This document shows, one piece after another, positions 33,301 to 45,696 of a stretch of 64,000 bases of DNA (position 1 is its first letter; each line of letters opens with the position of its first letter). This stretch comes from Laetiporus sulphureus 93-53 (Eukaryota; Basidiomycota; Agaricomycetes; Polyporales; Laetiporaceae). The notes beneath the pieces are model-generated. The model saw only the letters and a list, made by a program, of their open reading frames with translations. It had not been told where the DNA came from and made no database searches. Where the stretch lies: positions 251,499 to 315,498 of the forward strand of contig NW_024468546.1 of NCBI RefSeq assembly GCF_001632365.1, in the 5' to 3' direction. Both the position numbers and the translations under genes were made by a program.

Positions 33301-36007
33301 GCCGTTCCTAGGCCGTTCCTATTCATTCTGAGTGCATCCACGTCTCCACAAAGTCCTTCCGTAAACATGGTAGAGAAATGGGCAGGAAATTCATAAAGAG
33401 GTGAATATCCCAATTGATGGACTGTCGCCTGCCTGATCCCATTCGCGACTTAAAGCCGCCGCTTTGGAATGAGCTGCCCATCTCCACATCGGACAGTAAT
33501 TCGGGGGACCATTGCATAGTCGCTGCGAGACATTCATTCGCATTTTCACAAACTGCAACGTCGCCACAATGATGTGCATTTCGACAATCCGCAGGGTTGG
33601 ACGAGATATGTCTACCTTCTTCCTAACCACCCGACGTTCATCGCGTGACCTCGAACTTCCTATCTGATACCTCCATTGAAGCATGACGGTAGTTGTTACT
33701 ACAGCAATTGAGTGCAAGCAGCTGCCCGGAAGGCTCGAACTATGCAAAGTCTCGCATCAACAAATGAAGGCTGTGGGCGTCTTTGGGAAATGATTCCGAA
33801 ACAAAAAAAGCCCGCCCTTAGCTGGCCGACAGACTGCCATTCGCCATTCAAGCGCTATAGTCCGGAAGACAATGCTGAGTCTATTTGCGGCCAAGGGCTC
33901 TCTTGTCTCAGCTTAACGTCGTTCACGTTATCTGATATGAATCATGCTCGTTGAAAAGCCAGATCGGAGCAGACGGTAGCGATGCGCGCCGTTTCTGATC
34001 TGGTTATTCGTCTTCATTCCACAGCACACGCGGCTTAAATTTCGGGGACGTTCTTTAGACGTCAATATTCACTGGATAATTTCTCCCAGACGTGCGAAAG
34101 GTTCGCCATGGAATCAGGGAAGGCGAACGTGACCGCCGATGCTGCATATTACCGATTAGTTCAATTCAGATGCCTTCAGGGTGTAGGTGAGCCTCACCCT
34201 GGCTGTGCGTCCCTGAGTAATCCGGTTCTCGCAGTCAGCTACCATCGACAGCTCTTGCTCGGCGAACTTCGGTACGAAGTCCTGCGTGCTCTTCCTCTCT
34301 AGAGCAGTCTTCCTTCATCCGATGTCGGCATGATAGCGGCCCTCAAAGGCAGGTCTGGGTTCACTTTTGTGAAGCATCAACAGGACTGAGAATTCGTTAC
34401 CAGGCATGGTATGGTGGTGATAGAAGGCGAGTTCCTTCTGATAAAACTGGCACAGATGATAGATGCAGGCGAATTTGAAGACCATATTATTTGAATCAAC
34501 TGACAGAGAAAGAACCGTGTGGCTTAACTAGGATTTCTCGTGGCTGAGAGGACCGGTATGCTTCCGCATGTCCCAGACAAGACGATAGCCGCGTCGGTAA
34601 GCGCCTCATCGATCGGTCTCAATTACACGGTGATGCCCGATTGGCTCAAGTCAGGCAATTATGGCTGAAGGTGCGGCGCGGAGCATCAGAAGCAGGACCC
34701 TTATTCTGAACCCCGACATATGGCGGAACACAGGTTTTGAGATGATTTATGGCAAGATGTTCTCATCGCAAGAGGCTGGGGTGTCATGGTTTTTTGGCTC
34801 GAAGTTTCGCGATCAACGGCTACAAGCGACGGTCGAACATATCCGTTCTGTTTGCCACGATAAGCCTTTTCCCCCAGGTCTTCTTGCAATGGCCGAGAAC
34901 AGAGTTGCCGCTGACGTGACCCCCGACCTCCGCGAGGCGCATGCACTCTAGGCTGTTACCACCTCTTCCGGAGATCTGCGTGCAAATTACTCACATGGCG
35001 AAAGTGGGTGATCCTTGTACTTTCGAGATCTCACCGCATTGTTATCCTCATCGCATTGTTAATTAGATATGTTTATAAATCTATGGGAAGATTGCTTCTG
35101 TATGGATACAAACAACAGAATCCCGTCCGAGTTAGCTGGTCAAGTTTTACGTGTCCAATACAGTAGCTCCTAGTTGGCTGGGTGTTTGCGTATTACTATG
35201 CTTAGGGTCATCCACCGACTTTGACTCGACACCCAATTCTATGCCGCGATAATTTTTGATGGAGCTAAATCAGGTTCCAGAAGACTTGTAGCCTTCATTT
35301 CGGCTATAGCTCCGGTCGCAATTGCCAGTCCCCCGTCTCTGCTCGACCCTGCATGAAGACAACGGATAGACTCGGGGAAAGTTACAGTCTAGAGGCTGCT
35401 TCGGCTGCCGGTGGCATTCACATCTGGGAAACTATCCGCTGGAGGTGTCATGCGCGGCAGCGGCACGAGGCATGTGGTGTGGTCCTTATGAAGCGAAGGT
35501 TGTGTTTGGGCCGGCATTTGACCAGCAGAATAACAAGGGCGCGGAGCCGCTGCGAGGCTATTCCAGCGTAATTGTGATTTTGACAGAACGTCAACCTGCA
35601 GTGCGTGCCTCCATCTAGCCGCGCATCATCGTCGACACGGCCTCTGACGACCAAGCGTTCACTCAGCACGTTCTCATACCTCAGGCGATCCTCCAGCAGG
35701 GCACGCTGCGTGCTGTGCCCATCTACGCGTGCCCATCAGTACTCATCACCCCAGACCTCAGCTTTACCTCGTGTACTGTATCCGGTGTACGACTCGGACC
35801 CACTCGCTTGTTGTGTCTCCTGTACGTGTAACAGCGCTGGCGTGCTGTAGTCGCTAGGTGATCGCATTGGCCGAGACAGCGAGCTTCGCTACCTGCCATT
35901 TCCGCATTGACGATATGGGTAGCAACACTCGTGCCTCCAAGTACTTATCGTGGGAGAAATATGCGCGAATTTCGGAGGATTCTCTCCATTTCTTGCCTGG
36001 ATCTGCA
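30392..36007. other. gene-poor 5.6-kb stretch
   Basis: I see no supportable gene. Isolated short frames (30862-31236, 31297-31723, 32612-32893, 34661-34951) have no recognisable domain, no convincing introns and no shared frame. Some may be decayed genes. For example, the 34661 frame (WFFGSKFRDQRLQATVEHI) reads like protein but stands alone. The 3' part, roughly 35800-36007, should contain the promoter of the homeobox gene. Confidence 0.35.
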
Positions 36008-37441
36008 ATGTCACATCCACAGAACGATCATCTATCTTACAGCTGCTTCCTGAAAACACCTCACCGCAGTACTCCTACCAGAGGTAACGCCAGCACCCCG
36101 CGTTGTGGCCATGGAATCTTTAACCTAGGACAGGGTGGGCGAACTGTGCTCCCTCCTCTTCATCTACCGTTTCGAGCCTCACATTCTCCAGGTCCGTTTT
36201 TATTCATAACCACTCGTACTGTATGAATTCACGCTCAATCTCCAGCACCTACTGTAGTTCCTGACCTCTCGTTTCCCTCTAACCAATATCCCCACCAAGA
36301 ACCCAGGCAAGCTCGTACTGACTATACTGCAGCAGCATTCAACCAAGCGGGCTGGCCCGTAAATCCACATTAGTAGTATGCGAGACAGCGTAGGCTATCA
36401 CTCACGCGTCATCCACAGAGGCTATGCAGCAACAGCCGACCGCATATGCAACCGATCCTAGATATCCTGCTGTGCAACAGCCATTTGGCGCGTATCCTGC
36501 CAGGGGTCAATCGATCATGCTGCAGGATGTACATGAATCCCTCACCTTACCGCCACTTAATATGCCACAAGGGCAGGCTCATGCCGGTGCCGTGAACCCT
36601 TCAACGATGGCTGGTTCCCACGGCAGACCACCGAACGCTGCCTACCCTACCACCTATAATCCCTATACAGAACATCCACAACAGCCTGCTTCTTATCACT
36701 CCCCTCCTGGCTCGCGCAACCTTCCTCTTCCCATTCCTGCTATGGGAATCGACCCCGCTATTGGCGGCATGCCAAGACGTGCGTCGATGTCCGTTGATCG
36801 TACTGCACCGTCACGGCTGTCAGTACATGGGACATCGCCATATTTACGTATTCCCAGCATGGCATCACCGTCGACGTATATCCGAGAACCTTTCGTGTCC
36901 GAGCCCACTATCAAAAAGAAGCGGAAGCGGGCCGATCCGGAGCAGCTGAAGGTTCTGTATGAGACCTACAATCGGACTGCATTCCCAACAACTGAGGAGC
37001 GGGCTGAGCTTGCGAGAAGGCTCAATATGTCTGCTAGAAGCGTGCAGATTTGGTAAGTGATCGTGCATGGTTTGCCAAAGCCATCATCGTCTGATATACA
37101 ACCTTCCCCTGCTCAACGTCGATAGGTTCCAAAATAAGCGGCAGGCCATGCGGCAGAGCTCACGTCAAGCCTCCAACGCTGCACCTCCCACTACCAGCGA
37201 GCCGTTTCCGGCTGCTGGCAGCGGACCTTATGGTGCTCATGTGTCGGGTACAGCCACTGTCCCTTGCTTGGAGATTCCTTGTATTGATAGTGGCCGACCG
37301 ACAGCACTTCTAATGGAACGTGCTCAACACGTCGGGAGGAACGAGCGTCAAGCAACAGCTGAAACGCGTTGCAGGGAGGTGCCTGGAAACAGAGCGGGTG
37401 AATACGGAAGGGCGGAATATGGTATAAATACGCACCTGTAG
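36008..37441 (+). CDS. homeodomain transcription factor
   Basis: Five exons (36008-36083, 36129-36191, 36246-36358, 36421-37052, 37126-37441) join to 399 residues. A Gln/Pro-rich N-terminal half (DYTAAAFNQAGWPAMQQQP) leads to a canonical 60-residue homeodomain near residues 249-312. It has a basic N-terminal arm (KKKRKRADPEQL), helix 2 EERAELARRLNMS, and recognition helix SVQIW-FQNKRQAMRQ with the invariant W, F, N and R. An intron splits the W codon from FQNKR, a common position in this group. No second homeobox gene lies beside it, so this is not an HD1/HD2 mating-type pair. It resembles the solitary fungal homeobox regulators related to Schizophyllum hom1/hom2 and yeast Yox1/Pho2. The C-terminus is unremarkable and may be misread after about residue 350. 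It is the only intact gene I recognise between paralogues A and B. Confidence 0.82.
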
Positions 37442-38029
37442 TACTGTACTCCCCAATTGTTTCAGGGCACTGCGCGATTTCCAGTCCAGAAATGGCGGAG
37501 TAGACAGAAACTTGAAAAAAAGGCTTAAGATTTGACACTGGACATAGTGGCTGTGCAGAACTTTCTGGTCGAAATCAGTCGTGGACGAAGAAAGACTCGG
37601 AGATGATTGACAAAGTAAGAATGACTGACACGGCAAGAGGCTAACATGCATTTTTCTTTCGATACAGTAGAGACTTAGCCAAAATCATGAACCTCATGCA
37701 TTGAACCGAGTGTCGTTCAACCCCAATCCTTCCGCGGTGCTGAGTACTGCGCGCTGAGTGAACTAAAGACGCGCTTGTGGCGTGGTAAATGGCCCGGGCA
37801 ATGCCCGCCACACAGGCGCTGGAACGTAGTTGATTAGCGCGCTTGTTCGAGATGTCTGTCGTACACCTTGCGGGCAAGTTGCCTAGACTCTGGCAGAAAT
37901 TCTTACTCTGAGCTCGCTGTTCTTCAATCATACAAGATCAACACCGTAGCAACAGAACGACAAATTCCCAGGCCTTCTAACCACAGACCTCAAGCGACGA
38001 CGTATCGTGCATCCATCTACTTGAGCCCG
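37442..38029. other. intergenic, no gene seen
   Basis: 3' region of the homeobox gene. No supported coding region. Confidence 0.35.
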
Positions 38030-39177
38030 ATGAGTAAAACTGCCACCCCATTGTCTGCCAATACGCAAAAGACCACGCAGCCGAGCCCTCTCCTGCTCTC
38101 CCCCTCCAAGCGGAGATGTCTCGCAGCGATCGAAGCCGCGACCAGAGCCTATTCCACACCTCAACCTACCGCAAGCAGGAATCCAGAGAAATCTCCCTCG
38201 GAAACAGCAGGTCAACCGGCTGTCTCACCAAAGACCGTCTAAAGTGCCCGATGCGCCATCTGCGGCGGAGATATGGAAGTGGACATTGTCCAAGGACGCC
38301 ATGGCCCCGTGCTTTGCCAAGGATGTGATGGACATGCAGGACAGCGGTGCTAAAGGTATGTGGCTCGTATGTGTATGCTATGTGATTCGCTGATTGGCAG
38401 GTTGTGCATCAAGACGCAGAGTTTTTCTGGCTTGGCCGGGTACCGTGTCGTTCGGTGCACCTTGTCGGCCTGCGTATACGAATCGTGGGCGATCTACTCG
38501 CGTACATGCCGCGTAACTAGCTTATGCTTCTCGGCTGATCCTGATCTACTTTACTTCAGATATGGGTCCGTTCGTGATCCCCAAAGCGGCCGCTTGGCTG
38601 CTGATAAGGCCAGCAAGTAAGCCCGCGAGCTCAGCCAAAGGCAAGGAGAAGGCATCCGACGAGTAAACGGAGGAAATGCAAGCCCAGGTGGATACAACGC
38701 CAGGTATAGCGGCGCCGCAGATGCCGGCCTCCTCCCGTGTGCCTTTTGTAGTTGGCTCTCCTGAGCCTATTTCGTCCAAGGTTGTCGGTAGCGAGCCGCA
38801 AGTAAGTACTCGAAGTGCTCGTCATGACGTGTCTGCTGACAATTATTCCTCAGTCACCTCCACGCCTTAGACATCCACCCTCGTCTGCATACACGAGACC
38901 TCACCACGAACACCTTCCGCATATACCTCAAGCACTACATGGACCACGCACCTCCGCTGCACGGCCGCGCTCGCTCACGCTCTGCGTCCCCCTATCCGCC
39001 AAGCAGCAACCGCCGCGCCGGCATGATCGGGTCGGCGAGTGGTTTCACGAACCTCCTCCTTAAGATGCAAACGAAGTCGTCAGCCTCTGCTCGGGCACGC
39101 GAAGAGTATATGCCGAGTTTCATATCTTCTGCCACCCTTGATGGAGCGGGATATGCTCATCTATTGCTTGTATGATG
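38030..39177 (+). pseudogene. decayed gene with a C-x2-C zinc-finger-like motif
   Basis: From the ATG at 38030 a frame reads a Ser/Thr/Pro-rich segment (SPLLLSPSKRRCLAAIEAAT) to a TAA near 38238. The same frame continues with CAICGGDMEVDIVQGRHGP then VLCQGCDGHAGQRC before another stop. Past a possible intron, a later frame has MGPFVIPKAAAWLLIRPASK, another in-frame TAA, then EEMQAQVDTTPGIAAPQMP. A last segment reads GRARSRSASPYPPSSNRRAG and SGFTNLLLKMQTKSSASARA. Four cysteines in two CxxC pairs suggest a small zinc module. Repeated single in-frame stops between otherwise protein-like segments suggest a decayed gene. It is not recognised further. Confidence 0.4.
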
Positions 39178-39384
39178 TATATAATATAGAACGTCTGTTG
39201 CTTCGCGTTCGCGCACGTCGAGGTAGCGGAAATATGTTGGTGACACCACAGATGGCATCATTGAGAATTGGCCATTCTTTCTCGCTTTGCAACACACAGT
39301 CCTTATGGTGCGCTAGCACACGAGGCGTGCAAGGGCTATTTAGAGCAGCATAGGGGCAAAGGTAAAATATACAAAAGACTAGCA

Positions 39385-39545
39385 AGAACATATCACGGAC
39401 TTGAGAAACCATCTCAATGTCGCCTTCCTCCTCTACAACCATCGCCGGCGCGGCCGCAGGTGCCTCAGCTGGCTTTATATCATGATCTTTCATGAAAGCA
39501 TCCAGCTCCAAATCCAACTCCTCCCCGTTCACAGGTCCCGGTCAG
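39385..39545 (-). pseudogene. fragment resembling the C-terminus of an ALY/Yra1 mRNA export factor
   Basis: A minus-strand piece of about 45 codons reads NGEELDLELDAFMKDHDIKP followed by an Ala-rich, acidic end (EEEGDIEM). EELDxELDxFM is the C-terminal UAP56-binding motif typical of ALY/REF/Yra1 proteins. No RRM is present in the upstream DNA, so at most a terminal fragment remains. The resemblance rests on one short motif. Confidence 0.35.
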
Positions 39546-39917
39546 CCTTGGAGACGCGCCTGTGGCGTGGCAGTCACCACGTGCTCGAGTGCGTCCGACC
39601 AATCAGCGCGCCTGAAAACAACTTTGGCAGTCCTTGCATCGGAGCGCCCGCTGCGACGAGCGCGGTGACACGATAGTCATGAATTCTGTAGCCGGCGCGC
39701 TTCGACTTCATGTTCTGTTAAGATGGGTGTGCAGGCGATAAGCCGTGGCCTGCCAAGCAATGAGACCTACACACGTACAGTCACGATCATGTTACGTCAT
39801 GACTGATCGCGAGTGTGACTCGTCCCAGTTGAGCACCCACCTATTCGCGCGATGCGTCTGCCCCATTCTGACCGCATTTCTCCTCCCCTTCCTCCTCCCC
39901 CCTTTGACCATCTCGAC

Positions 39918-42900
39918 ATGGCACGAGCACAAAAATCTGCCACGGCACGGGGCCGGAAGTCCCTCACCTCCTTCTTCAAGGGTTCTGCAAAGTCTGAACC
40001 TGATGGAGACGCAGCCAGTAGCGACTTCGAGGCTTTTGAGATCGAGGAAGAAGTCGAGAAACCCACCGCTGGAACAAACAAGAGCTCAGCACTAGCTCCA
40101 GATGCGTCGGACCTTCCCTCCATTCATAACGTACCAGCCATCTTCTCTGATCTAGTCGTAAGCGCTCCCCAGATCAAGGCAGTGACGCAGCACCTGCAAG
40201 GCCACAAAATGCGCGTCGCTACAATGTGTTCCGGCACAGAGTCTCCCCTCCTCGCACTCGACCTCATTCGGCGGTCCATACTCGAGCACTACGACGTGAA
40301 GCTCGAGTGCGAACACGTCTTCTCGTGCGAGATCGAGCCTTCAAGCAGGCGTACATCGAGCGGAACTTCCAACCACCCCTGCTGTTCCGGGATGTCTGTG
40401 AGCTTAGGGACACACATGCGTACGCCAGGTATTTCATCTTATATGACCTGACGTTTGTAATGAAGTACGACAGCGTACGGGTCCCTAGCGCCCGTCCCCG
40501 GAGACGTCGACATCCTCATCGCGGGTACCTCCTGCGTCGACTACTCCAACCTCAACAACGAGAAGCAAGACATCGACGCGAACGGAGAGTCTGGAAGGAC
40601 ATTTCGGGGGCTGATGTCCTGGGTGAAGAATCACCGGCCACCCTTGGTCATTCTGGAGAACGTGTGCTCGGCACCTTGGGAGCGCGTGGTCGAATACTTC
40701 GAGAAGAACAAATGCAGTGCTCATTCCTTACGAGTTGATACAAAGGACTTTTACAGATCCCATACCCGTACCCGTGTATGCCTCCTCGCTGTCGACCAGC
40801 GAAACTCGGATCTTCCAGATGCGTGGGCGAAGCTTCTCAACAAGCTCAAGCGACCCGCATCGTCCACTCTCGATGCCTTCCTGCTCCCCTCCGACGACTT
40901 CCGTATCCATCAGGCACGCGAGAAGCTCATTTCTGAAAGCTACAACGCAGTCGACCGACGGAGAGGCCGGACAGACTGGGGCCGATTCGAGTCCCAACGC
41001 ACAAGGCTGGAGATGGAGCTCGGCTCGAAGCGCCCGCTAACGAGCTGGGAGGAAGGTCAGTCTGCACATCTAGTAGTGCTGAGTGACGCGTGTTTATCAT
41101 TTCTCAGGAGGTTTCTGTAAGCTGCCAGTCGTTGCGTGCAACGACTGGGGAGTTGGGCAGGTAGAGCGTGTCTGGGACTTGATGGACATCAGTTTCCTCC
41201 GGTCCGCCAAGAAGGGCGTCGATCCGTCATACAAGACGTAAGCAATGCTACTCGCTATACTCCACCGCCATAAAGACTGACAATGTAACGCAGGCAAGTA
41301 TGGAACCTCTCGCAGGACATCGACCGGACCATCGGGTCAAACAAAGTCGGCATCTGTCCATGTCTCACACCGTCCATGATTCCGTACATCACGAACCGCG
41401 GCGGGCCCGTGGTCGGCATCGAGGCGTTCTCCATGCAGGGCTTGCCCGTGGACGAGCTGTTCCTGACGCGCGAGACGGAGGACCAGCTCGCCGACCTCGC
41501 TGGGAACGCGATGTGCACGACCGTCGTCGGTGCGTGCATCATGGCCGCGCTCATCATGGGCAGGAAACTGCTGAAGGAGGGCAGCGACGTGAGCACGTAC
41601 GAGTCCCGCAATGACATGTCGATGGATGTGGATGTTGACATGAAGGACGTGCAGGACGACTCGATGGATGTCGACCAGGCGCCCGACGATATCCCCGTCG
41701 AGGACCATGTCTCCGGGGAGGACCAGCTTGTAAACCAGCCCTTGGACCTGGCGTCAACCGCTGTGGTCCCACGCTCCTCGACAAGGCGGTGAAGAGCGCG
41801 CGTCTGTGCGAGTGTGAGGGCCGGAAGGACGTTACTGACCGCTAGGTGAATCGCTGCAAGGACTGCAGCTCGTCGTCCTGCGTCAAGTGCGGTGGTCGGC
41901 CGGAGCACAACACTCAGCACGTCGATGCCCACGCACATCCACGGAAATCTCCAACGGCTTTTGCGAAAGAGTTCTAAATCGACGCTCCCCATGTCACTCT
42001 CGGTGTCCAACATCTCCCAAGCGCTGCTCGACAGCCTCAAGGAAGCATCTGGAGTCCCCATCTCAGGCAGACGCTTGTCGAATTGGTGCGAGGCCGTCCT
42101 CCGCGTCTCTTAGCACGAGCTGCGATTCGTCGAGCCAAAGCGACAAGACATCTGCGTGGCGACGTACCAGTCACCGGTCGCGCATCTGAAGCTCCTGCTC
42201 TACCGCCAGCAGGCCGAGTGGCGCCTCTTCGCAAAGCCAGAGGAGAACGAGCCAGCGAACTCGGAGCTTCGCAGGCTGCTAGCACCCGTGGGCAGGATGG
42301 CCTGCCGGGGCGGACTGTTCGCGGGGCGGTGGGACTTTGCGCTGCCACACGCTACCTCTGAGCGTATCGCGATCTCTGGCAGCGAGCCCGTTCCGTCATG
42401 GGCGCAGAGGCTCGGATTGCAAGGCGACGAGTTTAAGGACAAGATGGTCAACTCGAGGCTTGAGTATCAGCGTTCCGCAGGAGGATTTGGTACACTTTGA
42501 TAGGGATATCTTGGGTGTGTACACGTTGTTGGACAAGTGCGGCACCGCGAACTCTGCGCTGCATAAGAAGGAGTCTGACGAGCACGACTCCCACCTTCCG
42601 CCGCTGTTCTTGATTCTCGATCCAACGCGGCGCGGAGATCCATCGGACGACCGCTTCGCGATCTTCATCAGCAACCGGCGTTACGAATATGGTGAGACGC
42701 CGCCTCTCGTTTGCAAGTTCGAGCCCAAGTGGAGGCAGTGCGACACTGTGGAAGAGCAGAGCATCGAGTGCCACATTCTTCAGAGTGGGTCGAGTCGCCT
42801 AAGACGCGTCTGACGGTAAGCAGTGCCATCATCAATTCTTCCATTGGCATGACTTACGCTTCGAGCTAGGCCGTGGCCGGCCACGAAGCGCACTTCACTG

Positions 42901-45371
42901 TGCCAGGAGACTATCTCACCATCAGCATCTCAAACGACGCCTGCTCCAGCGCGAACGCCCGGAGTGGCCTCGCGGCGCCTGGAAGGAGGCCGACAAGGTC
43001 ACGAGCACGTCACGTTCAAGGCCCTCGCGTGGCTCATTGAGCGCATCCGTAACGTCGGCGATCACTTCGGCCAGTGGCAGGACGCGGGGATGGTACGTGA
43101 CCACCGTGTCAACTGCGATCGCTGCGCGCCCACCAGAAGATCAACGAGAGCAGGAAGCTAGGTATAAGTTCATATTTGGTGTCTTGCTACTGTATGCTAA
43201 GCGTTTTATACCTAGACGAGGACAAAAGTAACTTCCTGCTCTCCACGATTCGACTGAAGGTTAAGACCTACCGTCAGGCAGCCGACGTCGCAGAGGGGCG
43301 GCGAAGCCGGAGCTCCCAGAAATGAAGAGCTCGCGAAGAAGGATGATCATGGAGGTCGTCATCCCTCCTTTTCCGAAGCGCAGCAAGTCGCCTTCAGCGA
43401 TGAGCATCGTATCGTTTTCTGCGCCTGAAACGACCGAAGGAGAGGACGACTCGGATGCGCTCACCAGGCCACGTCGCCGTCGAAGCTGTCAGAGGCGCCC
43501 GATATTGATTTCCGACGACGAAGAGGAGGACGCCCAGTCTGACGACGACTTTGTGCCTGACGAGGACGAGGACGAGGACGAGGATGAGCCAACGATGAGA
43601 TGCTCCGCGAGGAAGGCAGTCTACGTCAAGCGGCCTAGGAAGTGGCAGGATTCGGATTACGATGAGTTTTGGGCGGAGGAGATCCAGTCCGAGGACGAGA
43701 TGGCCGTCGATGACGTGGTCACATCGGATGATGACTACTCCAGCAGATCGTTGAAGCCGCCAACAACGGGGAAAATCGTGAGGGGTAGCAAGAAGTCTGC
43801 AGCCGCTTCGGATAGCGATGCCATGGACGTCGACGAACCATAGTGCAAGCTGAAAAACGTTGTCGAGAAACGCAAAGCTCAGGATGACGGCGAGAGGCCC
43901 GCGAAGAAGAAAAGAGAGACCAAGGACCCTTGGAAGCTGAGGTCGATTGCAGTGAGTAAGGACTGGACGAGAATGCAAGCGCCACCGCTCGAGATGTTCC
44001 ACTTCTCCCGGAAGGTCGTCGATAAGTACACGTATCTCGATGGCAAGATCCATTCCATGGTCACCAACATCACGGCGGAGCGATACTGGGTGCTTTCTGG
44101 TATCCACGACTTTGGCGTTCTCAAGACCATCTCTGCCTTCTTCAACTTGCATCTCGGCATGGACGATGATGCTGAAGGGCAGTCGGTGCAGGTGAAGAAA
44201 CGCCGGAAGGAACAGACCGGTGAGCACTGGTTTACTGTTAGTACCTGAGAGCTTGTATTGACAACTACTGCAGCTGTGGAAACGTTCCACTCCTTCCGCG
44301 ATGTCCATAGTCTCGAGTGGCATGCTCACCGCCCTCAGATCAGGCAATCCTTCTTGGATCAGTTCGTTCGTCAAGTGAGTGCTCTGTTTCCGTGTACCCC
44401 ATTTCTCTAATCATGTTGATAGAACATTGCTGAGATCGACGAGATCCCGTCCAGCGAAGAGATCAGGAAGGTGGACCTGCCTGCAGCTGAGCGTGCCATC
44501 TACTTGGAACTGGAGCACCATCTCCGTGCACTGACATGACCGTCAAGCGAGGCAGGAAGAGCGAAAGCGACCGTCAAAAGCGAGTGGCCCAAGCGCTCGG
44601 AGAAAGCAGGTACGTCGTCATTGCATGACAGGAATTCTCAGGATTCTCAACCGTTTCTCTCCAGCACCGCCGAAGAAGCCCTTTTGAAGCGCTGCTCACA
44701 TTTCGGGCTCGGCTCCTCCGACAAGGAGAACGCCACGAAAACGTGCGAGGTGATCGTCTGGGAGCAGCGCGCGCAGCTCGACAGCTGCAAGGGTGAGCTC
44801 AAGAAGATGATCGCGGAGGCACTCGAGAAGGAGAAGATGATCGGCAAGGTGGAGACCGAGTCGCTCTTCCGCGAGTACATCCGCATCACGTGAAACGAGG
44901 GCGTCGGCGACGGGGACGCGACGGAGGAGATGAAGACCCTGCTCGACCAGGCGAACATCGCTGCGCCCCTTAGGCGATCATGAACAAGCAGCTCGACGCG
45001 CGCGCCAAAGCAAGTCCAAAGGACGACGGCCTGCCGGAGAGTGTCAGGCAGCTCATCTAGAGCACCGCGAGCAGACGCACGAGATACGCCGTGTGATGAA
45101 GGAGCTCGTGGGCCGCGTGCGGTCGTTGCGGTACTTCACTGCCGTTCGGGACTTGCAAAAGCAGGCCGATGTGCTCCCTGTGGTGTCATGTCCCTTGTGT
45201 GGGCGGGATCAAGTCCCGATTGAAGAGGTCGTGGTGTTCTCGCCTTGTGGCCATACAGGCTGCATCGCGTGTGTGACGGAGCACGCGGAGCGGGAGGAGT
45301 GCGTGTATGCTGCATCTGGCGCGTGTAAGGCACTCTCTCTCTACGTTGCTCATCGGCTCCTCGTACTGTGA
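39918..45371 (+). pseudogene. decayed DNMT5/Rad8-like gene: C-5 cytosine methyltransferase fused to SNF2 ATPase and RING
   Basis: The first exon is open from MARAQKSATARGRKSLTSFF. Methyltransferase motifs are visible in order: motif I MCSGTESPLLALDL, motif IV with catalytic Cys in GTSCVDYSNLNNEKQ (the form seen in DNMT5-type enzymes rather than PCQ), motif VI VILENVCSAPW, motif VIII HTRTRVCLLA and motif X AGNAMCTTVVGA. Next come a Cys-rich knuckle (RCKDCSSSSCVKCGG), SNF2-type segments (FHFSRKVVDKYTYLDGKIHS, RYWVLSG, FVRQNIAEIDEIPS) and a RING-like block (SCPLCGRDQVP, SPCGHTGCIACV). A base is missing near 40340 (EIEP to FKQAYIER), frames shift near 41770 and stops follow at 41832 and 42111. 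The SNF2 motif lacks the expected TPP after LSG, and the C-terminal helicase lobe is absent after the RING. The intact family maintains CG methylation. This copy cannot make the full enzyme. Confidence 0.8.
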
Positions 45372-45696
45372 GTGCTTGATGAAACGGATAGACGTAGCAG
45401 CTTAAACAGTGACGCTGGGAATGTTCCCATATGTTAAGGCATGGCTTCTGGTAGATGGCCATATTTATATCGACCAGGGATTTGTAGATTCAGCGCAAAC
45501 AGTCTGCACAGGTATACAGCCTCTGGTGCTGGCGGCAATATTTGCAATGTACCTGAGCATTTAGACGTTTTTGAAATTGAGCTACTTTGCGTGGTAAATT
45601 GTTTTGGTAATACTATAAGTAGACCACCCCAACGTAATGTGTGCAGTGCACCGCGACATCGACCATTGGTTTTCTACCACTCAGACGCTGTCTCGC

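Noticed and set aside
36008..37441. Homeobox gene as part of a mating-type A locus
   Set aside because: Only one homeodomain gene is present, there is no divergent HD1/HD2 partner and no mitochondrial intermediate peptidase gene nearby.
39852..39917. Upstream extension of the methyltransferase relic
   Set aside because: The frame is open but low-complexity Pro/Ser, and the ATG at 39918 gives the natural N-terminus.
41255..42061. 268-codon minus-strand frame, Ser/Arg-rich
   Set aside because: Lies opposite the methyltransferase motif X region. Codon composition is explained by the plus-strand sequence.
43394..44374. 326-codon minus-strand frame
   Set aside because: Opposite the acidic and SNF2 parts of the methyltransferase relic. 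The Leu/Val-rich run is the complement of an Asp/Glu codon run.
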